From positions 8,494,001 to 8,558,000 of the forward strand of contig NZ_CP011533.1 of assembly GCF_001704275.1 (NCBI RefSeq): 64,000 nucleotides of DNA, read 5' to 3'. Below, in pieces: positions 47,057-55,936 of the stretch (position 1 is the first letter of the stretch; each line of letters starts with the position of its first letter). Below the pieces are notes generated by a model. That model saw only the letters and a list, made by a program, of their open reading frames with translations. It made no database searches and was not told the origin of the DNA. Made by a program: the position numbers and the translations under genes. This DNA comes from Streptomyces noursei ATCC 11455. GTDB lineage: Bacteria > Actinomycetota > Actinomycetes > Streptomycetales > Streptomycetaceae.

Positions 47057-47291
47057 CGCTGACGCATACGCGGGTGCGGAGGCAATCCAGAAACGGGGTT
47101 CGGTGCGTAACCCAGAAGTATCGAACCCGACCCATTGGTTCAATATTCGTAATTACCGACCTCATCCTGTGAGGCATGAGGCGTTTGATGCATGAAGTGT
47201 CAGGTGTTGCGCACTTCGTGCCGGTCATGGGCGACTCTCACCTGGTCGGAGACGGTGTGAGCGCATATGGCATTGCCCAAGGAAAACAACT

Positions 47292-47301
47292 ATTGTACAA
47301 T
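47292..47301. promoter_or_regulatory. ATTGTACAAT palindrome upstream of the zinc-ribbon gene
   Basis: Perfect 10-bp palindrome ATTGTACAAT in a locally AT-rich stretch, 60 bp before ATG 47361. It could be a promoter element or operator for that gene. Confidence 0.35.
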
Positions 47302-47360
47302 GCAAAGGCGGAGCCTTGACGAGATCATCGTGAAAGGGTAAGCAGGGAAGGAGGTAGGTG

Positions 47361-47630
47361 ATGGGCGGGATACTTGCCGGCCGCGAATCCTATTCTTTCG
47401 TATGCCTGGACTGTGGTTATGGCTGGGAGCGCAGCTACGAAATCCGGCACACCAGAGATCTCGCCGGAAAGCTGCGTGTGGAGTATTACGCACACGGCGT
47501 CCGTGAGCCGTCACCGATCACCGGTGGGAAGTGCCCCGAATGCGAAGGCCGGCACATCCGTATTCTGCGGCCGGGGCGCGTGGCCGCCGCCGTTCTCGCG
47601 GCAAGTCACGGACGCGACGGCCACCGCTGA
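47361..47630 (+). CDS. Small zinc-ribbon protein
   Basis: 89 aa; ATG 47361 has GGAGG at 47350-47354, a better spacing than GTG 47358. Two CxxC knuckles, FVCLDCGYGWERSYEIRHTR and GGKCPECEGRHIRILRPG, separated by about 42 residues, predict a single zinc ribbon. The basic C-terminus may contact nucleic acid. Function unknown. The Na+/H+ antiporter follows on the same strand after 195 bp. Confidence 0.75.
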   Translation: MGGILAGRESYSFVCLDCGYGWERSYEIRHTRDLAGKLRVEYYAHGVREPSPITGGKCPECEGRHIRILRPGRVAAAVLAASHGRDGHR

Positions 47631-47825
47631 GCAGCCCGTCCCCCTTGTGCGGTGCGAGCCGTCAGTCGCCCGCAACGTCGGCGGGCACGGTCACCGCCAT
47701 CCGGCCACCCCCTCCCAAGATCTATTGCAGAGCGCCAGGCCGTTAAAGTCCTATAAAGTTCCTGTTGGGGTGCTGGGAAGTCTGGTCGGCGGGATTCGCA
47801 AGCCGCAACCGACGGGGGATGTTCC

Positions 47826-49418
47826 GTGACCGGCCTCACCATCATTCTGCTCCTCGTCGTACTCGCCACCGCGGTCGCGACCGGAGCCCGCCACTGGCGC
47901 CTTCCGGCTCCGTCGCTGCTGGTCGTCGCCGGACTCGGGGTCGGCCTTCTGCCATGGGTGCCGGACGTCCATGTCGCACCCGAGGTGATCAGTGTCCTGG
48001 TGCTGCCGCCGTTGCTGTACGCCTCGGCGGAGGAGATGTCCGGGCGGGAGTTGCGGGCCGTGTGGCGGCCGGTGACCGTCCTGGTGTTCGGCCTGGTCCT
48101 GGCCTCGGCGGCAGCGGTCGGGATGGTCGCCTCGGTGCTGACCCCGCTCACCGCGCAGGCGGCGTTCGTCCTGGGCGCGGTGCTGGCCAGTACTGACCCC
48201 GTCGCTGTGACGGCACTGGGACGGCGGCTGTCACTGCCGCCGCGGGTGCAGGCGATGGTGCAGGCGGAGAGCCTGTTCAACGACGCCACGTCCCTGGTGC
48301 TGTTCAAGGTGGCGGTCGGTACGGCGGTGGCGGCCGGTGCCGTATCCCTGCCCTCGGCCGCCGGACAGTTCGCCGTCCTCGGTGGCGGTGGCGCCCTGGT
48401 CGGAGTGGCGGTCGCCGGGGTGGTGATGCTGATCCGCCGGCGCACCGAGGACCCGGTGCTGGAGACGGTGATCGCACTGGTCACCCCCTACGCGGCCTAC
48501 GTTCTGGCCGAGGATGTGCATACGTCCGGTGTGACGGCCGTGGTCGTCGCGGGGGTGATCCTGGGCAGTACCGGTCACCGGCTGACCACCGCCCCCATCC
48601 GCCTGCAGGTCCACGCCGTCTACGAAACCGTGGTCTTCCTGCTGGAGAGCATCGTCTTCGCCCTCATCGGCCTTCAGCTCCCGACGCTCGTCCGCCAGCT
48701 CGCCACCGACGAACGGGGCTGGCCCCTGTGGGTCCCCGCGGTAGCGTTCACGGTTCTGGCGATCCGCCTGCTGTGGGTCTTCCCCCTCTCCGCCCTGATG
48801 CAGTACCGGCGCGGCGCGGGCAAGGAGCAGGGCACCGCGTTCCGTGACCGGGTGTCCTGGCGGGTGCCGGCGGTGTTGTCCTGGGCCGGCACCCGAGGGG
48901 TCATGCCGCTGGCAGCCGCCCTGTCCATTCCCCTCGTCACCCACTCCGGGGCGCCGCTGCCGCACCGGGCGCTGATCCTCACCCTCACCACCGGCACCGT
49001 CGCCCTCACGCTCGTGGTCCAGGGCTTCACCCTCGCCCCCGTCGTCCGCCGCTCGGGCATCGCCCTGGAGCCCGAGCACACCGCACGAGAGGAGACCCGG
49101 GCCCGCCACCACCTCGTCCGCGCCGCCCTTGCCGAACTGGAGCAGTTCGAAGAGCTGGAGGCCGTACCCGAGACCGTTCTCAAGGAAGCCCGCCGTCATC
49201 TCGAAGCCCGCCTCCGGCAGGCCGACGACGACAGCGACAGCGGCACAGAAGGACCCGCTGTCCGGCTCGACGACGCCTACCGAGAGGTCCGCCGATCGCT
49301 GATCGCCGTGGAGACAGCCGAACTCCAACAGCTCTACGAAGCCAACAAGATCAGTAACAGCACCCGGCGCCGTCTCCAACGCGCCCTCGACCTCGAAGAA
49401 GCCGGCCTCGGAGACTGA
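47826..49418 (+). CDS. Na+/H+ antiporter, CPA1/NhaP type
   Basis: 530 aa from GTG 47826 with GGGGGA upstream. About twelve membrane helices, then a ~120-aa charged cytoplasmic tail. Family motifs: VISVLVLPPLLYASAEEM, FVLGAVLASTDPVAVTALGR, MVQAESLFNDATSLVLFKVA (ion-site Asn-Asp) and VLSWAGTRGVMPLAAALSIP. It exchanges Na+ or K+ for protons in pH and salt homeostasis. The tail (EEAGLGD end, Glu/Arg-rich helices) may be regulatory. Confidence 0.92.
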   Translation: MTGLTIILLLVVLATAVATGARHWRLPAPSLLVVAGLGVGLLPWVPDVHVAPEVISVLVLPPLLYASAEEMSGRELRAVWRPVTVLVFGLVLASAAAVGMVASVLTPLTAQAAFVLGAVLASTDPVAVTALGRRLSLPPRVQAMVQAESLFNDATSLVLFKVAVGTAVAAGAVSLPSAAGQFAVLGGGGALVGVAVAGVVMLIRRRTEDPVLETVIALVTPYAAYVLAEDVHTSGVTAVVVAGVILGSTGHRLTTAPIRLQVHAVYETVVFLLESIVFALIGLQLPTLVRQLATDERGWPLWVPAVAFTVLAIRLLWVFPLSALMQYRRGAGKEQGTAFRDRVSWRVPAVLSWAGTRGVMPLAAALSIPLVTHSGAPLPHRALILTLTTGTVALTLVVQGFTLAPVVRRSGIALEPEHTAREETRARHHLVRAALAELEQFEELEAVPETVLKEARRHLEARLRQADDDSDSGTEGPAVRLDDAYREVRRSLIAVETAELQQLYEANKISNSTRRRLQRALDLEEAGLGD

Positions 49419-49554
49419 CCGCAGACCGCCAAGGAAGCACCCAGGGCTGCTGGTGCCCGCTTTTCGGGCGCGGGACCGGGCGCGTCGGATTCTCCGGCAC
49501 CGAGCAGACGATGCAGTTGTCCCGTGACGGCGAAACCGACGGGCTTGCGCGTGC

Positions 49555-49980
49555 CTACCGGGACGACTCGGGGCCGTCATCGCCGAACTGATCGCGCCAG
49601 CGCAGGTACGCCAGGTTCTCCCATGCCAACCCTGCCGCGATTTGCTTCTCCTGGCGTCGGGCGTAACTGGTCAAGGTGGTGCCGGTGAGGAAGACCCGGG
49701 AGCCGCAGAGCTGCCAGTCGGCGGGGGCGAACGGGGCGCGGAACAGTGGGATGCCGCTGCCGAACACCACTGGGTAGCGCTTCACCACCAGTTCGTCGAT
49801 CTCCCCGAGCAACTGCCCGGCGAGGCCGGCCCCGCCGCACAGCCAGATACCCGCGCCCGGCTGCCCTTTGAGGCCGCGGACGAACTCCACCGCGTCCCCC
49901 GACACCACCTTCACCTCGGGGTCGGTCGGGGACAGGGTGGAGGAGAAGACGTACTTGAGGACCTGGGGACGTCCAAGCAT
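49555..49980 (-). CDS. Dihydrofolate reductase/RibD C-terminal-domain-like protein, N-terminally truncated
   Basis: 141 aa from ATG 49980. It matches the second half of the bacterial DHFR-family (RibD C-like) proteins: LKYVFSSTLSPTDPEVKVVS, IWLCGGAGLAGQLLGEIDEL and VVKRYPVVFGSGIPLFRAPF. The usual first ~50 residues (MRKLxxxxxxTLDGFIAGPDG) are absent. At 49978 the sequence changes to an unrelated stretch in which the plus strand can be read as NRTFLSDEPVPTENYVPVVA. The cofactor site is therefore incomplete and function doubtful. No good ribosome site precedes ATG 49980. Confidence 0.6.
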   Translation of the reverse strand: MLGRPQVLKYVFSSTLSPTDPEVKVVSGDAVEFVRGLKGQPGAGIWLCGGAGLAGQLLGEIDELVVKRYPVVFGSGIPLFRAPFAPADWQLCGSRVFLTGTTLTSYARRQEKQIAAGLAWENLAYLRWRDQFGDDGPESSR

Positions 49981-50156
49981 GTGGTGGTCACCCGAAACCG
50001 TACCTTCCTGTCCGACGAGCCGGTACCCACCGAGAACTACGTGCCGGTGGTGGCAACGGCCGAGGTGACCCCTGGTGGGTTGGTCATCGCCAAGGAGTCT
50101 TTCCCTGGTGCCCTCTGACCGAATGCCGGACCGCAACTGCCCTCGTCCGCGTTGCG

Positions 50157-51446
50157 TCAGCCGGCCCAGCGTCCGGCGAGAAAGGCGAGGGCGAAGAGGG
50201 TTGTCAGGGGTGTGGCGAGGCAGAGGTAGGCGGTTGTGATGCGTGGTGTTCGCAGGCTCCATGCGGCCAGGGCGATCCACAGCGGCCACCACAGGAGGGT
50301 GGCGCGGGGGATGGACATGTACCAGTAGGAGGTGCCCAGCGCGCAGAGGCTGAGGCCGATGTAGACGGCCTCGGGCCACTGGTGGCGCCGGATCAGCGTG
50401 CCGAGCAGGAGGAGGCCGATAAGCATGGCGAGGAGTTCGGCCTGGAACATGAGGGCGTATTCGGTGGTCTGGGTGCCGGTGAAGGCGTTGTGCCAGGTGT
50501 TGGCCCAGGCTTCCCATGGGGTGTGGAAGTTGCGGTACCAACCGCGTTCTTGGGCGTGTTTCCAGGCCATCCAGTCACCGGTGTGCCCGTGCAGGTACCA
50601 GCTGTAGAGGGCGGCCGGCAGGGCCGGCAGGGACTGCCAGGGCAGTGAGCGCCAGTCGCGGTGGGTGCGGGCGGTCAGGGCGAAGTGCACGGCGATGGCG
50701 GCGGCGAGGAACAGGCCGCTGACGCGCACCGTCGTGGCCAGGGCGGTCAGGGTGGCTGCGAGAGGCCAGTTGCGGCGTTGGGCGGCGAGCCAGGCGGGCA
50801 GGGCGAGCGCGAGGAAGAGGGCCTCGGTGTAGCCGACGGACAGGAAGATCGCGCATGGCGAGAGCAGGAGGAAGAGGGCGGCGCGCCGACCTGCGTGTGC
50901 GTGGGGCAGGTGCAGCCGGGTGATCCGGGCCAGGGCCAGGACGGCGACGGCTCCCGCGGTGAAGGAGATCAGCAGTCCGGCCGCCGTCCAGTGCGGGATG
51001 ACGGTGTGCGCGGCGCGCAGGGCGAGCGGGAAGCCGGGGAAGAAGGCTTCCCGGTTGTCCCAGCCGCTCTGCCAGGGGCCTGCCTCCCCGGGGAAGTAGC
51101 CGTCGCGCGCTATGTGCAGGTAGTGGTACCAGTCCCACTGCTGGAAGGGCGCGAAGACGGAAGCGGCGTCATGACCGTTGCGGTTGGCGGGAAAGAGCCA
51201 CCGGGCGCAGTAGGCAGTGATCCAGATGCCTATTCGGGTCAGTAGGTACAGCCGCAGCACCTCGCGGTCGGCGGGGCTCAGCCGGGTGAGCACTGTGCGT
51301 AGGAGCCTTGCCCACAAACGGTGCGGACCGGGCCCCGCCGCCTTCCGGCGGTGTGTTACGGGCCTTTCCCGCACAGCGGAGCGGCGGCCCGCGGAGTTCG
51401 TGGATGCGGGTGCGTTCTCCCGCAGCTCAGGCGGCATAACGAACAT
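50157..51446 (-). CDS. PIG-V-like mannosyltransferase, integral membrane
   Basis: 429 aa; ATG 51446 has AAGGA at good spacing. After a basic cytoplasmic N-terminus there are about nine hydrophobic segments. The first luminal loop contains FQQWDWYHYLHIARDGYFPG with the W-D-x-x-x-Y arrangement of GT-C enzymes, then NREAFFPGFPLALRAAHTVI; later SVGYTEALFLALALPAWLAA matches PIG-V/mannosyltransferase family proteins. It would transfer sugar from a polyprenyl-phosphate donor outside the membrane. Acceptor unknown. Confidence 0.82.
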   Translation of the reverse strand: MFVMPPELRENAPASTNSAGRRSAVRERPVTHRRKAAGPGPHRLWARLLRTVLTRLSPADREVLRLYLLTRIGIWITAYCARWLFPANRNGHDAASVFAPFQQWDWYHYLHIARDGYFPGEAGPWQSGWDNREAFFPGFPLALRAAHTVIPHWTAAGLLISFTAGAVAVLALARITRLHLPHAHAGRRAALFLLLSPCAIFLSVGYTEALFLALALPAWLAAQRRNWPLAATLTALATTVRVSGLFLAAAIAVHFALTARTHRDWRSLPWQSLPALPAALYSWYLHGHTGDWMAWKHAQERGWYRNFHTPWEAWANTWHNAFTGTQTTEYALMFQAELLAMLIGLLLLGTLIRRHQWPEAVYIGLSLCALGTSYWYMSIPRATLLWWPLWIALAAWSLRTPRITTAYLCLATPLTTLFALAFLAGRWAG

Positions 51447-51520
51447 ATCGGTCCTTCTGGGGTGTGTGGAGGCATGCGGGACCGCCCGGTGGCGGCCTGC
51501 CGGGTGACGAGGGGAATGGG

Positions 51521-51931
51521 TTATGGCAGTGAGGTGGGGGTCCCCTGGGGTGGGGGCTGCGTCGGGGTGGACGCGGGGCTCGTCGTCCGCGTGGAGGTCG
51601 GGGTGGTGGAGGGCGGTGCTGTGGTGGTGGTGCTGGGGGAGGGGGCACCGGTCGTCGGCGGTCGGGTGGTCGGGCCGGGTGACGGTTTGCCGGGCGAGGG
51701 GCTGGTGGCCGGGACGGCCGGAGGCGGGTTGCCCGGCAGGAGCGTGGCCGCTGCGGCGCCACCGCCGGCGAGCACCAGGCATGCCCCGGCCGCGAACGCG
51801 GCGAGGCGGCGCCGGTGCGCCCGCTGACCGCGTTCGGTGATGTGCGCGACCGATGGCGTCACGACGCGGGCCTGCGCGGCGTCGGCCGCTTGATGGAACA
51901 GGGACCGCAGCGAGTCGTGGGGCTCAGGCAT
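51521..51931 (-). CDS. Single-pass membrane protein with Pro/Thr-rich outer tail (sigma-factor partner)
   Basis: 136 aa from ATG 51931, overlapping the 3' end of the sigma gene by 8 bp. A short cytoplasmic part (PEPHDSLRSLFHQAADAAQA) precedes one membrane helix (about residues 44-63, RRLAAFAAGACLVLAGGGAA), then a Pro/Ser/Thr-rich exterior of about 70 residues. The classical zinc anti-sigma motif HxxxCxxC is absent. Coupling to the ECF sigma gene suggests it modulates that sigma factor. Confidence 0.7.
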   Translation of the reverse strand: MPEPHDSLRSLFHQAADAAQARVVTPSVAHITERGQRAHRRRLAAFAAGACLVLAGGGAAAATLLPGNPPPAVPATSPSPGKPSPGPTTRPPTTGAPSPSTTTTAPPSTTPTSTRTTSPASTPTQPPPQGTPTSLP

Positions 51932-52466
51932 CGGGGGCCTCCTCAATGCGCGGGTCCTGCAGACGACGGGCGAGCGCGGTCCGCCCCCTCGCCAGGTGCG
52001 TCTTGACGGTGCTGGCGGACAACCCGGTCTCACCGGCGATCTGCTCGACGGTGAGGTCGCACAGATAGTGCAGGGTCAGGGTGCGGCGCTGCTGGACCGG
52101 CAGTTCACGCAGCGCCTCCACCAGCACGACCTGTTCGGGACCTGGGCCCTCGACATGGGGCGGGGCGCCACTGCGCTGCCAGGCGCTGGCCGTACGCCGC
52201 CGGAACCGCCAACGGCTCACCGCCAGCCGCCAGGCCACCGTGCGGATCCACGCCTCGGGACGGCCGTCGCGGTCGAGCTGCCGTCGCCGGCTCCAGCCCT
52301 TGACGAACGCCTCCTGCACGACATCCTGCGCCTCGTGCAGGTCCCCGAGCATCACGAACAACTGCCCCGTCAGACGTGCTGCCGCCTGGGCGTAGAACTC
52401 TTCGAACTCCTCGACGGTCAACAGCCACTCCCGGATCTCTTGCTTCACCCGGCATACGCCTGGCAT
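51924..52466 (-). CDS. SigE-like ECF RNA polymerase sigma factor
   Basis: 180 aa from ATG 52466; GTG 52448 is also possible and neither has a clear ribosome site. Region 2: VEEFEEFYAQAAARLTGQLF, GDLHEAQDVVQEAFVKGWSR. Region 4: RELPVQQRRTLTLHYLCDLT, VEQIAGETGLSASTVKTHLA, RGRTALARRL. It is the SigE-family subgroup common in actinobacteria. It is coupled to the downstream membrane protein, and the mannosyltransferase follows, so an envelope-stress role is plausible but not shown. Confidence 0.9.
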   Translation of the reverse strand: MPGVCRVKQEIREWLLTVEEFEEFYAQAAARLTGQLFVMLGDLHEAQDVVQEAFVKGWSRRRQLDRDGRPEAWIRTVAWRLAVSRWRFRRRTASAWQRSGAPPHVEGPGPEQVVLVEALRELPVQQRRTLTLHYLCDLTVEQIAGETGLSASTVKTHLARGRTALARRLQDPRIEEAPDA

Positions 52467-53402
52467 CCGGCGTCCGGTCGACACCGGCCGCGAAGAGGCA
52501 GCGTGAGGGTCCTCACGCAACCATGCACGGCGAAAACGCGTCCGCGACGAGCGGCTCATTCCGACGGCCCAGCCCCGCCCTGCCGGAGCAGCGGACACCG
52601 CCCGGGCGCGGGAGTAAGCAGGGCGGGGCTGAGGGAGTGCCCGCCAGGTCGTGGGCGAGCCGCCCGACGTTCCCCAGATCCGTCTCATCTGCCGTGCCAT
52701 CCGGGAGAACGAAGAGCCGAGAGCGGCCAGTGCCGCACGGTCGAGAACGCCGGACAGGGGCAGGCGGCCAGTGGCGGTGACCATGGAGCAGCGCGTAATG
52801 GCCACCGCCCGGGAAGCGAACGGACCGGGTGCGGGATCAGCCTGGAACACGACGGCATGGGGTGGTGAACGGCTTGTGCCTTGCCGGCACAGGACCGGAC
52901 AACTCAGATGTGCCCGAGCCGCTCGGAGAGAAGGGCACGTGCTCCGGCCAGCACGGGCTCGGCCACGCCCGAGATCTTTACGGATACTTGAAGAGCCTCG
53001 CTGAGGTGGTGGTCGGATCCTCCAGGATGCGGGCCGGTCAGCACCAGCCCGTTTCTGAAGAAGTCTCCGGCCAGCTCGGATGGAGCCAATTCACGTACCT
53101 CCATCACGAGGTCTACGACACGCGCAAACCGGCGGGATCACCCTGCCGACCTCGGCCGGAGCCCAAGCCAACGCCGCATCTTCTGACCGGGAGCAGGCGT
53201 CTGGCCTGCACCGAGGACAGCCCTCGTCTTCAGGGGACGTTTCAGTGCGCAGCCCCCGCGTCCGGCCGGGAGGGTGAACTAACGCTGGCGCAGGCCCTGG
53301 CCGGTGCCGCTGGTCGTGCGCGCCTGGACTGTCCGCCTCGCCCCGCACCCCTGAGTCCCCGGGCGGCCGTCACCTCCCGTAAGGGCTCGCGGTGGGAGGG
53401 GG
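52467..53402. other. Long gap with at most one small ORF
   Basis: About 935 bases. Plus-strand frames are shadows without motifs. The only stretch with plausible coding character is the minus-strand ORF at 52904-53107. No tRNA, repeat or clear terminator is seen. Confidence 0.4.
52904..53107 (-). CDS. Small hypothetical protein
   Basis: 67 aa (GTG 53107 or ATG 53104), opening just after an in-frame TGA. Sequence features: MEVRELAPSELAGDFFRNGL and LSERLGHI, helical and acidic, ending in TGA 52904-52906. A GGAG-like site is not obvious. It might be a remnant of a larger protein. No family recognised. Confidence 0.25.
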   Translation of the reverse strand: MMEVRELAPSELAGDFFRNGLVLTGPHPGGSDHHLSEALQVSVKISGVAEPVLAGARALLSERLGHI

Positions 53403-53729
53403 TTACTTCGGCGGAAGTGCGGCAGCGGCTTCCCGGCCCAGTTGCAGCCAGTCGTCCAGGACGTCGTCGTCGAGGACTTCGCCTGCCACGATTACCCAGC
53501 CTTTCGAGACCCGGCCGCGGAACTCGTACGGCCGCGCGCCGGGCTGGGCGAGGGCCTGTGGGGTGTCGTCCGGGGTGACTCGCACCAGCAGTTCGTCGCC
53601 GACCACGCCGACCGCCGTGTTCCCCCGCACTGTGAAGACGAGCCCGCCGAACATCTTCTTCGCGACGGCCTCGTCGGTCTCCTCCAGCAGTTCCCGGACC
53701 CGTTCCGCCAGCACCTCGTCATAGGCCAT
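53403..53729 (-). CDS. TfoX/Sxy N-terminal domain protein, copy 2
   Basis: 108 aa from ATG 53729. MAYDEVLAERVRELLEETDE, AVAKKMFGGLVFTVRGNTAV, GVVGDELLVRVTPDDTPQAL and VSKGWVIVAGEVLDDDVLDD define the TfoX-N fold. It is clearly paralogous to 21630-22061, and this copy retains a normal ATG start. It is divergent from the VOC gene at 53878. Function in Streptomyces unknown. Confidence 0.88.
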   Translation of the reverse strand: MAYDEVLAERVRELLEETDEAVAKKMFGGLVFTVRGNTAVGVVGDELLVRVTPDDTPQALAQPGARPYEFRGRVSKGWVIVAGEVLDDDVLDDWLQLGREAAAALPPK

Positions 53730-53877
53730 GGCCCTCACGCTACCCACGCACCACGGCACCCGCCCGCGCAACCCCCACCACAAGCCATATAGGACATTCT
53801 TCGCCCTACATGCTCGTTACGGTCGGCTCCAGAGGGCGAAAACCGCCCCAGCCGACCCCCACCGTAGGAGAAGACCC

Positions 53878-54279
53878 ATGGCCGACACACATGCCGACAA
53901 CAGTGCCCTGAGCGGCAAGGTGCTGTCGCACGCGATCTGGGCCGAGGACGGACGCGAGCTCGCGGAGTTCTACGCCACCGCCCTCGGCTCGCAGGTCTCC
54001 GAGCCGTACCGGGACGAGGACGGCAACCCTGCGGCCTTCCCCGTGTGGGTCGGCGACATGATGTACGTCTTCTGGTCCGCCACGTCGTTCAAGGCCCCCA
54101 CCTGGCCCCAGGACGAACTCGCCTTCCACATGGACATCAGGTTCGACGACGTCGAGGCGGCGGAGCAGCGGCTCCTGGAACTGGGCGCCACCAAGCCCGC
54201 CCACCAACCGGGCGGGGACCACTGGACCGTCCTGCTCGACCCCTCCGGCCAGCCCTTCTGCATCAGCAGCACCCGCTGA
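53878..54279 (+). CDS. VOC-family protein (full-length relative of 25881 remnant)
   Basis: 133 aa; ATG 53878 follows TAGGAGAAG. VOC core: LSHAIWAEDGRELAEFYATA, VWVGDMMYVFWSATSFKAPT, AFHMDIRFDDVEAAEQRLLE and HWTVLLDPSGQPFCISSTR. Its second half is nearly identical to the truncated copy at 25881. It is the first gene of a four-gene plus-strand block (VOC, VOC, SnoaL-like, YjbR). Confidence 0.88.
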   Translation: MADTHADNSALSGKVLSHAIWAEDGRELAEFYATALGSQVSEPYRDEDGNPAAFPVWVGDMMYVFWSATSFKAPTWPQDELAFHMDIRFDDVEAAEQRLLELGATKPAHQPGGDHWTVLLDPSGQPFCISSTR

Positions 54280-54841
54280 CAACCCCAGCCGCTCACAGCG
54301 GCTGCTCTCACCAAGACGGCGGCCCCCGGAGTGCACCCCCGCCCCGACCGGCGGAGAAAGGAACCGCAGGGCGCCCGGCGCATACCGGCCCCTTGCGCTC
54401 GCACCCTGGCCGCACCCCGATCATGGAGGACCCATGCCCTTCGCTCCCTGCCTGAGTGTCAAGGACACCGCGGCCAGCATCGCGTTCTACAAGCAACTCG
54501 GCTTCGACGTCGATTCCAGCACCGCCAGCCCAGGCGACGACATCCACATGCTGCTCTACCAGGGCGAATTCTGCGCCATGCTCTACAGCAACGCTGACCT
54601 GAAGAACTGGCTGCCCAGCCTGGCCGACACCCCCATCGGCTTCGCCGGCATGTTCTACCTCGGCGTGGACGACTTCGACGCCGCCCATGACCGCATCTCC
54701 CAGCACGCGGAGATCGTCAAGGACACCGACACCGACCACACCGGCCAGCGCATGTTCTACTTCCGCGACCCGGACGGCTACGTCATCGGCATCAACGACA
54801 AAGCCGCCCTCCAGGCCAGCGACCTCGGCAAATACGCCTGA
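54102..54841 (+). repeat. 740-bp direct repeat, copy 2 (matches 25895-26634)
   Basis: Covers the second half of the VOC gene, the 154-bp intergenic part and the whole of the next VOC gene. It aligns with copy 1 including noncoding blocks such as CAGCCGCTCACAGCGGCTG. This copy is intact, so it is probably closer to the ancestral arrangement. Confidence 0.75.
54434..54841 (+). CDS. VOC-family protein (glyoxalase/bleomycin resistance-like)
   Basis: 135 aa; ATG 54434 follows GGAGG. One VOC domain from FAPCLSVKDTAASIAFYKQL to RMFYFRDPDGYVIGINDKAA. Near-identical to 26227-26634, the differences being conservative. Substrate unknown. It is followed 39 bp later by the SnoaL-like gene. Confidence 0.88.
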   Translation: MPFAPCLSVKDTAASIAFYKQLGFDVDSSTASPGDDIHMLLYQGEFCAMLYSNADLKNWLPSLADTPIGFAGMFYLGVDDFDAAHDRISQHAEIVKDTDTDHTGQRMFYFRDPDGYVIGINDKAALQASDLGKYA

Positions 54842-54880
54842 CCCGGGCTCCGGAGCTCCGGACACAGAAAGACCAGCACC

Positions 54881-55255
54881 ATGAACAGCGACAAGCTCGT
54901 CCACGAGTGGGCCACCGCCTACAACGACCAGGACTTCGACCGGTTCGGGGACCTGTACACCGACGACACCACCTACGAGTGCCCGCCCTTCGGGCTCGCC
55001 TTCACCGGCCGGGACGCCTTCGTGCGCCACCTGCAGGAGTACGCCGGTGCCGTTCCCGACCGGAAGTTCACCATCAAGCGGATCATCGCCGACGGGGACA
55101 CCATCGCCGTCGAATTCGACTTCGCTGGAACCAGCTCCGGGGTACACCCGGGCCTGCCTCCAGCGGGAGAGCCTGTCACCGTCAGCTTCTGCTCGGTCCT
55201 GCAACTGCGCGGGGACCGGATCGCCTCGCAGACCGACTACCTCGGCGGACAGTGA
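54881..55255 (+). CDS. SnoaL-like (NTF2-fold) polyketide cyclase-type protein
   Basis: 124 aa. N-terminal helix and first strands KLVHEWATAYNDQDFDRFGD, LYTDDTTYECPPFGLAFTGR, DAFVRHLQEYAGAVPDRKFT and VSFCSVLQLRGDRIASQTDY are diagnostic of the SnoaL/NTF2 cone fold. Members cyclise polyketides or hydrolyse small molecules, but many are uncharacterised. No homologue exists in the 21-27 kb duplicate block. Confidence 0.85.
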   Translation: MNSDKLVHEWATAYNDQDFDRFGDLYTDDTTYECPPFGLAFTGRDAFVRHLQEYAGAVPDRKFTIKRIIADGDTIAVEFDFAGTSSGVHPGLPPAGEPVTVSFCSVLQLRGDRIASQTDYLGGQ

Positions 55256-55510
55256 CCTCCCCCTGAAAGCACAGACGCAGTTTCGGGTGCCCGCCGGCCC
55301 GTGGCCCCGGTCCTTCATCACCGCGGCCGCTGGCCGGAAAACCGGCCATGACCAGGCACCCTCAGGACTGCCCTGTCCTCGAAGCGTGGTCCGGCGAGGG
55401 ACCGGCGCGGTCCGGCGCCCCCGGGCGGGGGCTTCGCCCGCGCGAGCGCCCGGCCGCGTCCCGGCGGGCGGCCTGCCCCCGTCGTCACCCCGCATGGAAG
55501 ACAGCACCGA

Positions 55511-55936
55511 ATGAATCCCGACGATGTCGCCGCATACGCCCTGGGCCTGCCCGAGGTCAGTGAGGAAGAGCCATGGGGCCCGCACCGGCCCGTCTACAAG
55601 ACCGGCGGCAAGATCTTCGCCACCTTGGCAGCGGCCAACTCCTCCCAGCCCGACCGGCTGAGCGTGAAGTGCGAATCCGCCCTCGCCCTGCACCTGTACG
55701 AGCAGTACCCGGCGGTACGCCCCGGGTACGGGTACCAAGGCCCCCGCTGGCACTGGATCACCGTGCACCTGGACGGCACGGTCCCCGACGAGGAAATCGC
55801 CGAGATGATCACCCACTCCTGGCAGCGCGTGGTCGACGGCCTGCCCCGCAGCACCCGCGACCGACTGCACAGGCTCCACCGCAATCAGACCCCGCCTCCC
55901 GCACAGGGCCGGGCGGACGGACCAGCACCGCCGTAA
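55511..55936 (+). CDS. MmcQ/YjbR-family DNA-binding-fold protein
   Basis: 141 aa from ATG 55511. MNPDDVAAYALGLPEVSEEE, PWGPHRPVYKTGGKIFATLA, HLYEQYPAVRPGYGYQGPRW and HWITVHLDGTVPDEEIAEMI follow the YjbR pattern (CyaY-like fold). The paralogue at 25482 is frameshifted, so this may be the only functional copy. The C-terminal ~25 residues are Pro/Arg-rich and unlike the family. Confidence 0.85.
   Translation: MNPDDVAAYALGLPEVSEEEPWGPHRPVYKTGGKIFATLAAANSSQPDRLSVKCESALALHLYEQYPAVRPGYGYQGPRWHWITVHLDGTVPDEEIAEMITHSWQRVVDGLPRSTRDRLHRLHRNQTPPPAQGRADGPAPP

Larger units (their letters stand above)
46759..47360. other. Intergenic region with clustered palindromes
   Basis: About 600 bases between the divergent SulP and zinc-ribbon genes. 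No gene is seen, but three palindromes stand out (46968-46989, 47044-47056, 47292-47301). The sequence around 47040-47345 is less GC-rich than its neighbours, as expected for promoter DNA. Confidence 0.5.

Noticed and set aside
49459..49474. Possible terminator hairpin after the Na+/H+ antiporter (GCCCG-CTTTT-CGGGC)
   Set aside because: Only a 5-bp stem; too weak to call among GC-rich sequence.
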